Assembly: GCA_007124535.1 (NCBI GenBank)
Contig: SLEY01000288.1
Span: 1-11,002, forward strand
Source: Planctomycetaceae bacterium
GTDB lineage: Bacteria; Planctomycetota; Planctomycetia; Pirellulales; Pirellulaceae
DNA length: 11,002 nucleotides
Reading direction: 5' to 3'
In this document: positions 6,360 to 11,002 of the stretch, piece by piece
How positions within the stretch are numbered: the first letter of the stretch is position 1
Layout: each line of letters starts with the position of its first letter
Notes under the pieces: generated by a model
Told to the model about the DNA's origin: nothing
What the model saw: the letters and a program-made list of their open reading frames with translations, nothing else
Databases searched by the model: none
Position numbers and translations under genes: made by a program

Positions 6360-8489
6360 ATGGATGGACAGCGCAGCACACGGTTTATGGCGATTCTGTT
6401 CGCCCTGATCTGGGGCAGCGCCGCGGGGGCGGATCGGGGCGAATGGGGGTTGCCGCCACGAGAGGGGTCGCGGTCATCGCGACCGGCCGCGACGGCCCCG
6501 TTGCCCTTGCCGGCCGATGCGGATCCGGCCGCCGCAGCCGATTCCCGTGCGGAACCCGAACCGCAGACGGAACCGGGGTTTCGCGAGCCGTTGCCGCCGA
6601 TTTCCGGAGAACCCGCTCCCCGTTCGGCCGGCGTCGAGCCGGTTTTCGATTTGTTCGAGTTCCGCAATCTGCCGCTGGGCGACGCCTTGCGCTTGTTTTC
6701 CGAGCAGACCGGGGTCAATGCCGTCGCCTCGGCCGCGGCGGGCGAGAAGCAGGTTTCGCTCTACCTGAGAAATGTCACGGCCAGCAGTGCGATTCAGGCG
6801 TTGGCCAAGTCACATAATCTGTGGACTCGGGTCGATCCCGAAAGCGGGGTGCTGCACATCTCGACGGTTGAGGAATACGACCGCGATCTGGCCACGTTTC
6901 GCGACGAGCAGACCGAGGTGTTCACGCTGCTGTACCCGAACCCGGTGGATGTGGCCCGGACGATTGAGAGCATTTTCGGGGATCGGGTCTACCTGACGTT
7001 GGACGACACTCGCCGGGACACGCAGTTCGAGGACTTGCAACAGCGTTTCGAACGCTTCGACATGGTCGACGAGCGGGGCGAGGGTCTGGGGTTGTTCGGG
7101 ACGGAGACCCGGGGCGCGGCGGGTCGGACGGCGGGCACGGGCCGGAGCGGGTTGGGATTCGGTCGCGGCCGCGGCCAGGACATGGCCCGCGATGTCCGTG
7201 CCCAGCGGGAGCGCCGGGACACCCGGGCGCTGCCGCGGCTGGAGCGTTTCGAGGACTTGTCGGCCGAAGAGATCGCCGTGCTCGAAGCCTATTACGCCGA
7301 AGAGGAGGACGAGTTGGATCAAGCGCGTTTGGACGAACTGCTCCGCCGCCGCCGGGCCATCATCTTCGTGGCCGTGATTCAGCGCAACAACCAGCTGATT
7401 GTCCGCACCAGCGACGAGCGGACGATGGAGCAGATCACCGAGTTGATCCAGCGTCTGGATGTGCCGACGCCGCTGGTGCTGTTGGAAGTCAAGATCCTTT
7501 CGGTCGCCTTGGGGGATGATTTCAATTCGGTGTTCGACTATCAGTTTTCCGATTCCGGGACGTTGGCGGGTGGGTTTGCCACCGGCGATCTGTTGCCCCC
7601 GGCGTCGGACAATCCGGCGCGGATCGAGCCCCCGCGGGAGCGGCGCGATTCGCCCATCAGCCCGGAGACGTCCAGCGCGTGGCGCACTGCGGCCAGCAGC
7701 GAGGATTTGACGTTCCAGTTCGTCAGCGATCATTTTCGCTTTCGCATGCAGTTGCTGGAGAGCAAGAACCGGGTGACCACGTTGGCCACGCCGCTGCTGT
7801 TGACCGCCAACAACGAAGTCAGCCGGATCTTCATCGGCCAGACCGAGCCGTTTACGATCGGTTTCGAGTCGCCGCAGATTGTGGCCACCGGCACGACGCA
7901 GACCAACATTATGGGTACGCCGATTACCGAGCTTCGCGATGTGGGGCAACTGCTGCTGATCACGCCCAGCATCAATGCCGACCGGACGGTGACGTTGCGG
8001 ATCGCCCAGCAGCAATCGCGCAAGAGTCCGGGCGGGGCCAGCATTCCGGTACTGGACAATCAGGGTCGGGTTCAGCAGGTGAATGTGGACACGGTGGGCC
8101 GGCAGACGGCGACGGGGACGATTGTGGCCAAGGACGGTTTGACGGTCGCCCTGGGGGGATTGATTGAAGAGGAGGTGAGCGACGTGCGGGCGGCGGTGCC
8201 GGTGGTGGGCAAACTGCCGGTGGTCGGCTTCTTTTTCCGGCGGCAGGCGACGCTGCGTGAGCGGCGCGAGACGCTGATCATGATCCGGCCTTACGTGTTC
8301 AACACGCCACCCGAGTCGGCGGCGATGAGCGAGGCGCTGCTGCGGGAATTGAGCATTCATCCGAACGCTCTGGACGGCCACCCGACGTTGAATTCGCACG
8401 CCCCGTGGGAAGCGGTGCGGCCCACCCCTCCTTGTAACGAACTGGAAAACCGCTTCCGCTTTCACAGTGTGCATCCGCCGAGGTATTAG
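6360..8489 (+). CDS. Outer-membrane secretin, GspD/PilQ family
   Basis: This 709-residue protein would form the multimeric outer-membrane pore of a type II secretion or type IV pilus-like machine. A short signal peptide (MDGQRSTRFMAILFALIWGSAAGA) precedes a low-complexity Ala/Pro linker (about 30-90). An N0/STN-like domain covers about 95-165 (FEFRNLPLGDALRLFSEQTG). A secretin_N domain starts at about 187 (FTLLYPNPVDVARTI) and resumes at about 334-370 (IIFVAVIQRNNQLIVRTSDE, ELIQRLDVPTPLVLLEVKIL). Between them are about 115 extra residues, Gly/Arg-rich then strongly charged. The C-terminal secretin domain (about 453-648) shows NRVTTLATPLLLTANN, the signature VPVVGKLPVVGFFFR and ERRETLIMIRPYV. 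The carboxy tail of about 60 residues is Pro/His-rich and could bind a pilotin. Four bases separate it from the lipoprotein gene. Which machine it serves cannot be settled without the ATPase and pilins. Confidence 0.93.
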   Translation: MDGQRSTRFMAILFALIWGSAAGADRGEWGLPPREGSRSSRPAATAPLPLPADADPAAAADSRAEPEPQTEPGFREPLPPISGEPAPRSAGVEPVFDLFEFRNLPLGDALRLFSEQTGVNAVASAAAGEKQVSLYLRNVTASSAIQALAKSHNLWTRVDPESGVLHISTVEEYDRDLATFRDEQTEVFTLLYPNPVDVARTIESIFGDRVYLTLDDTRRDTQFEDLQQRFERFDMVDERGEGLGLFGTETRGAAGRTAGTGRSGLGFGRGRGQDMARDVRAQRERRDTRALPRLERFEDLSAEEIAVLEAYYAEEEDELDQARLDELLRRRRAIIFVAVIQRNNQLIVRTSDERTMEQITELIQRLDVPTPLVLLEVKILSVALGDDFNSVFDYQFSDSGTLAGGFATGDLLPPASDNPARIEPPRERRDSPISPETSSAWRTAASSEDLTFQFVSDHFRFRMQLLESKNRVTTLATPLLLTANNEVSRIFIGQTEPFTIGFESPQIVATGTTQTNIMGTPITELRDVGQLLLITPSINADRTVTLRIAQQQSRKSPGGASIPVLDNQGRVQQVNVDTVGRQTATGTIVAKDGLTVALGGLIEEEVSDVRAAVPVVGKLPVVGFFFRRQATLRERRETLIMIRPYVFNTPPESAAMSEALLRELSIHPNALDGHPTLNSHAPWEAVRPTPPCNELENRFRFHSVHPPRY

Positions 8490-8493
8490 ACTC

Positions 8494-10041
8494 ATGCCGG
8501 ATTTCCGTACCCTTGCACCTGCCCTGCTGGCCGCGCTGCTGCTGCTGCTGGCCGGATGTACTAGGCTGCCGTCAGGTTCCTGGTCGCTGGACTTGCTGAC
8601 TCGCCCGGACACCACGCGTTCGGAGGCCCTTTCCGCGGGCGGGGACGCGCGGGAGGTCGGTGTGGAAGTGGACGGCGATGGGTCGGTGTTTTCGCGACCG
8701 GCCGCGGCCGCCCTCTCGCCGCAACGTTTGCAGACCGAGGTTGCCGATCTGCTGGCCGAGGACCAACGCGGGACGGCGGTTCGGCTGGTCCAGCGTTACC
8801 CGGAGGTCGCCTGGGAACGGCTGCGCAGCGCGCCGCCCGAGGCGGCCGAGACGGCGGCGCTCCGGGCAATGGCGGCGGCCCACGACGCCCAAGTCCGCCG
8901 GTCGGGAACCGCAACGGGCTGGGAGGAACTGCTGGACCAGCGGGAACGGCGCCCCGAGCCTTACACGCGATACGCCCGGCGGCGGGCCGAGTTCGTTGCC
9001 TTGCTCCGCCAGCAGCGTCCGGCCGAAGCGTTGCAAATCGGCCTGCTGCCGCAGCAGGAGGATGCGCTGCCCCTGCTCTTGGCCCTGGACGCTCAGCAGC
9101 TGACGGCCAGGGCGCTGCGGCGGGATGGCCGAGCGGGCGCGGCCGCCGAACTGCTGCAACGGGCGGTCCGGCAGGCGCGCCAAGCGCCCCCGTACTACGA
9201 AGCGCAGTTGCGATTGGAAGCGAGCGAGGCCTGGCAACATGCCGGCCAATTTGCGGCGGCGGGTGAGGCTTGGCAGGCCGCCGTTCGCCAAGCCGGCCGG
9301 ACGTTGCTCTCCGATCCGCCCCTGTTCGATCCCAGTTTCTGGCAGCAGGCGGCCGAAACGCGGCCGGCCGATCGGACATGGCCGTCCGAAGCGATCGACC
9401 GTCTGGCCGATTTGGCTGCCGAAACCGGTGCGTGGGGCGGTCCGTTGCCGCCAAATTCGGAGGACCCCGCTCGCCAGGCCGCGCCGGAACGTTTCGTCTG
9501 GGCCTGCATCGGCCACTGGCGACTGGAACGCGGTGAGCCGCAAGCGGCCCTGGTCGCCTGGAAGCGGGCCCATGCCCTGGGCGCTTCGGACGAAGAACGG
9601 CATCATTTCGAATGGGGGCAGGCAAGAGCGCTGATCGCCCTGGATCAACCCTCCGCGGCCACCGCCCTGCTGCTGGCGCTGTCGGACCGAGCCGCCTCGC
9701 CCACCCGCGAAGCCGCCTTGGCCACGCTCGGGACCCTGCGATTGGAAGCCGGCAATACGAAACAGGGATTTCAATTGCTGCAGCGGGCCCTGGAGGACGA
9801 ACCTCACCCCGATTGGCCCGGCCGCGCCCGAGCCGAAGCCGATCTGGGACTCGCCTACCTCCTGCTCGGCAACCAGCAGGCCGGGCTGGAGTGGTTGCAG
9901 AAGGCGCAAGCGCGTTTCGAGCGGTCCGGCGATCACGATCAGTTGCTGCTCAGCCTCCTGAACGAGCAAGCCTATTGGGAACAAGCGGGCGAGAAGCGAA
10001 AAGCACAAGCCGTCCAACAACGCATCCAACGTTGGAAATGA
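8494..10041 (+). CDS. TPR-containing lipoprotein, candidate secretin pilotin
   Basis: This is a 515-residue lipoprotein. The N-terminus MPDFRTLAPALLAALLLLLA ends in the lipobox L19-A20-G21-C22, so lipidation at C22 and membrane anchoring are expected. There is no Asp at +2 (Thr follows), which by the E. coli rule favours outer-membrane sorting. The rest is almost entirely alpha-helical, Ala/Gln/Arg/Leu-rich, with TPR-like helical pairs clearest toward the C-terminus (ATLGTLRLEAGNTKQGFQLL, ADLGLAYLLLGNQQAGLEWL, NEQAYWEQAGEKRKAQ). The ATG at 8494 was chosen because GAGG (8480-8483) lies 10 nt upstream and the lipoprotein signal starts there. The gene begins 4 nt after the secretin stop, so the two are probably translated from one message. 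TPR lipoproteins of the PilF/PilW type act as pilotins for PilQ secretins; this protein is much longer, so a similar role is inferred, not shown. No clear terminator follows. Confidence 0.83.
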   Translation: MPDFRTLAPALLAALLLLLAGCTRLPSGSWSLDLLTRPDTTRSEALSAGGDAREVGVEVDGDGSVFSRPAAAALSPQRLQTEVADLLAEDQRGTAVRLVQRYPEVAWERLRSAPPEAAETAALRAMAAAHDAQVRRSGTATGWEELLDQRERRPEPYTRYARRRAEFVALLRQQRPAEALQIGLLPQQEDALPLLLALDAQQLTARALRRDGRAGAAAELLQRAVRQARQAPPYYEAQLRLEASEAWQHAGQFAAAGEAWQAAVRQAGRTLLSDPPLFDPSFWQQAAETRPADRTWPSEAIDRLADLAAETGAWGGPLPPNSEDPARQAAPERFVWACIGHWRLERGEPQAALVAWKRAHALGASDEERHHFEWGQARALIALDQPSAATALLLALSDRAASPTREAALATLGTLRLEAGNTKQGFQLLQRALEDEPHPDWPGRARAEADLGLAYLLLGNQQAGLEWLQKAQARFERSGDHDQLLLSLLNEQAYWEQAGEKRKAQAVQQRIQRWK

Positions 10042-10045
10042 CTGC

Positions 10046-10074
10046 TTTACCCCGCCTCGCCGACCGGTCACAAT
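10046..10074 (+). promoter_or_regulatory. Weak promoter candidate ahead of the oxidoreductase remnant
   Basis: TTTACC (10046-10051) and CACAAT (10069-10074) are 17 nt apart, each matching the sigma-70 consensus at 4 of 6 positions. They lie in the 75-nt gap between the TPR lipoprotein and the next start codon. Spacing and location are right, but base matches are modest. Confidence 0.27.
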
Positions 10075-10181
10075 AAACGCGGGTCACTTTGCTATTCCCA
10101 ACCGGAGGCACGTGTTATGAACCTGAATCGAAGAAGCTTCCTGGCCGGTTCGCTGGCCGCCACGGCCGGACTGGCCGCGCC

Positions 10182-10211
10182 CCGCGTCGCAGCCTCCCGC
10201 GTCGCAGCCTC
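10182..10211 (+). repeat. 15-bp tandem duplication in the Tat signal region
   Basis: CCGCGTCGCAGCCTC occurs twice head to tail (10182-10196 and 10197-10211), encoding RVAAS twice between the Tat hydrophobic core and the start of the mature domain. Related proteins usually go straight from AAPRV to LGAND, so this looks like a slippage duplication that kept the frame. Confidence 0.8.
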
Positions 10212-10339
10212 GCGAGTCCTGGGGGCGAATGACACGATTCGCGTGGGCGTGATGGGGTGCGGGATCCGCGGCCGGCACCACATCGATCGGTTCGCCCGGC
10301 AGTCGGGCGTCTCGGTCAGCCTTCTACCTGTAGCCGTAG

Positions 10340-10507
10340 CGAATCTGCATCTCGACATCCGGAGCGCGTGCCAACCCCCGCTGGCTTTCCGGGCTAATCC
10401 GTCACGGTTGCCGAATCCACTGCGGCTTCGACGCGGACCAACCCGGCGACGCAGCCGCCGCGGCGATGTTGACTCGTCATCCTCAAGTCCTCCGACTTCA
10501 ACCACCA
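10340..10507 (+). pseudogene. Fragment of a TOPRIM/DUF3991-type protein
   Basis: In a frame different from the oxidoreductase start, the translation after a TAG (10337-10339) reads RICISTSGARANPRWL, then GLIRHGCRIHCGFDADQPGD, then AAAAAMLTRHPQVLRLQPP. The FDAD segment fits the TOPRIM DxD metal-binding motif. The whole run resembles, from memory, the TOPRIM segment of DUF3991-type proteins found on mobile elements, which continue with a HDWND-like motif. That motif is missing here and the frame stops at 10565-10567. It has no start codon or ribosome site and follows within about 20 nt of the point where oxidoreductase similarity ends. It therefore looks like a stranded piece of mobile DNA. The family call is unverified. 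Confidence 0.42.
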
Positions 10508-10567
10508 CGGCGCAGTACACTCCACCAAATCCTACTACTTGGAAGGGGCCCCCCAGCTATTGCTTGA

Positions 10568-10774
10568 GATCGCACTCTTCGCGTGGTGAACAGGGTGTGC
10601 TGTCAGGGGGATTTTTGGGATGGATGCCCACTTCCATCCCGCGACTTTCCCCGGTTCACTCCCGTTCGAAAACCTGGCTGTGCATGCCCCCCCAAAAAAG
10701 CTGGCTGCTCTTCATTGACCCCCTGATAGAGCGGTTTTAGGCCGGACTCTGGGATCGGCGGTGGTACTCCGGGG
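10568..10774. other. Non-coding or decayed stretch
   Basis: No convincing gene, RNA gene or terminator is visible here. It contains the tail of the read-through frame from the oxidoreductase remnant (stop at 10738) and a C7A6 homopolymer run (10687-10699). Base composition is less GC-rich than in the flanking genes. It reads as the continuation of the degraded region starting near 10320. Confidence 0.5.
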
Positions 10775-10802
10775 TTGCGCTTGGCCGGCGGCGAGTTACA
10801 AT
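10775..10802 (+). promoter_or_regulatory. Promoter candidate for the right-edge gene
   Basis: TTGCGC (10775-10780) and TACAAT (10797-10802) are 16 nt apart, with 3/6 and 5/6 consensus matches. Transcription would start near 10809 and give a leader of roughly 90 nt to the ATG at 10896. The good -10 and the open frame downstream support it. Confidence 0.35.
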
Positions 10803-10895
10803 GAGGGGATAACGATGTGGGGACTTTCCCTGCGAGCAGCGGATTGAAAAGACTCCATTTCAGGTCTGGTTTAAGTTTGTCTCCAGAAACGGAAC

Positions 10896-11002
10896 ATGAC
10901 CGATCGACACCTGCGGGGAACAATGGCAGTTTCAGTGTACCAACAGGCTTGCGATCAACTGGATTCCAACGCGTCCCATGAAATCGAAACGGCGCTTACG
11001 GA
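10896..11002 (+). CDS. Start of an unidentified gene, cut by the window edge
   Basis: An open frame from ATG 10896 runs to the right edge without a stop, giving 35 residues: MTDRHLRGT, MAVSVYQQACDQLD, then SNASHEIETALT. An in-frame TAA at 10872-10874 limits any extension upstream. A second in-frame ATG at 10923 has GGGGA (10915-10919) only 3 nt before it; the ATG at 10896 has no good SD, so either could be the start. The visible part is hydrophilic, with no signal peptide or membrane segment, suggesting a cytoplasmic protein. I do not recognise the family. A promoter-like pair about 95 nt upstream supports a real gene. Confidence 0.45.
   Translation, partial: MTDRHLRGTMAVSVYQQACDQLDSNASHEIETALT

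Larger units (their letters stand above)
10117..10740 (+). pseudogene. Truncated Tat-exported Gfo/Idh/MocA oxidoreductase fused to unrelated sequence
   Basis: The start is well formed: GGAGG (10104-10108) lies 8 nt before the ATG. A twin-arginine signal (NRRSFLAGSLAATAGLAAP) and ANDTIRVGVMGCGIRGRHH follow. The latter is the Rossmann GxGxxG loop (GCGIRG, residues 47-52) of the NAD(P)-binding Gfo/Idh/MocA family. Similarity stops at about residue 67 (SGVSV, near 10318), where the family normally continues to an acidic VCD-type strand and 300 or more further residues. The frame stays open to a TAG at 10738-10740, but the remaining 140 residues are Ser/Pro/Arg-rich and read as out-of-frame DNA. 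The intact gene would have encoded an exported sugar- or cyclitol-type dehydrogenase relative. A working 207-residue protein is unlikely, since the rest of the nucleotide-binding domain and the substrate domain are missing. Confidence 0.75.

Noticed and set aside
6810..8615. A 601-codon minus-strand open frame opposite the secretin
   Set aside because: It is a shadow of the well-supported secretin and shows no motif.
8572..10071. Two long minus-strand frames opposite the TPR lipoprotein
   Set aside because: They overlap each other and the lipoprotein, and their composition is that of shadow frames.
10687..10699. C7A6 run as a phase-variation tract
   Set aside because: It lies in a decayed region with no intact frame for slippage to switch.
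1..11002. tRNA, rRNA or integrase attachment sites
   Set aside because: No cloverleaf, TPsiC-like GGTTCRA context or rRNA segment was seen on either strand, and no integrase gene is present.

Overview
The window looks like chromosomal DNA of a Planctomycetota bacterium, probably from the Pirellulales or a relative. No taxonomic marker gene is present. The assignment rests on three things: a giant secreted PQQ-like beta-propeller protein with a C-terminal malectin-like domain and a CxC 'YTRTCSC' motif, a Tat-exported Gfo/Idh/MocA oxidoreductase start (RRSFLAGS...), and GC-rich coding with long antisense shadow frames. All identifications were made by reading the sequence; no database search was run.

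Layout. (1) Positions 1-429 are a divergent regulatory region. On the minus strand a promoter-like pair (109-136), a hairpin carrying a perfect Shine-Dalgarno and an ATG at 4-2 suggest a gene leaving the window to the left. On the plus strand short direct and inverted repeats and a weak promoter lie ahead of the first large gene. (2) 430-4071 encodes a 1213-residue exported protein: propeller, methyltransferase-like insert, second propeller, cysteine motif, malectin-like domain. A strong intrinsic terminator (4130-4180) closes the unit. (3) 4337-10041 is a co-directional cluster for an envelope machine of the type II secretion / type IV pilus class: a GspF/PilC inner-membrane platform protein, a small GspC/PilP-like protein, a secretin, and a TPR lipoprotein directly after the secretin. 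A REPIN-like pair of inverted palindromes (6168-6289) separates the small protein from the secretin. (4) 10117-10740 is a decayed locus. The first 67 codons of a Tat-exported Gfo/Idh/MocA oxidoreductase run into unrelated sequence, including what reads as a fragment of a TOPRIM/DUF3991-type protein in another frame. (5) 10741-11002 holds a possible promoter and the first 35 codons of an unidentified gene that runs off the right edge.

Function. The 4337-10041 genes fit one another: platform protein (inner membrane), connector (periplasm), secretin (outer-membrane pore) and an outer-membrane TPR lipoprotein that could act as pilotin. The ATPase (GspE/PilB) and pseudopilins are not in the window and must be encoded elsewhere if the machine works. 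No wholly new system is demonstrated. The most distinctive items are the methyltransferase-like fold inside an exported propeller, the REPIN-like element within the secretin cluster, the large insertion in the secretin periplasmic domain, the candidate TPR pilotin, the SD-sequestering hairpin at the left edge, and the chimeric pseudogene at the right.
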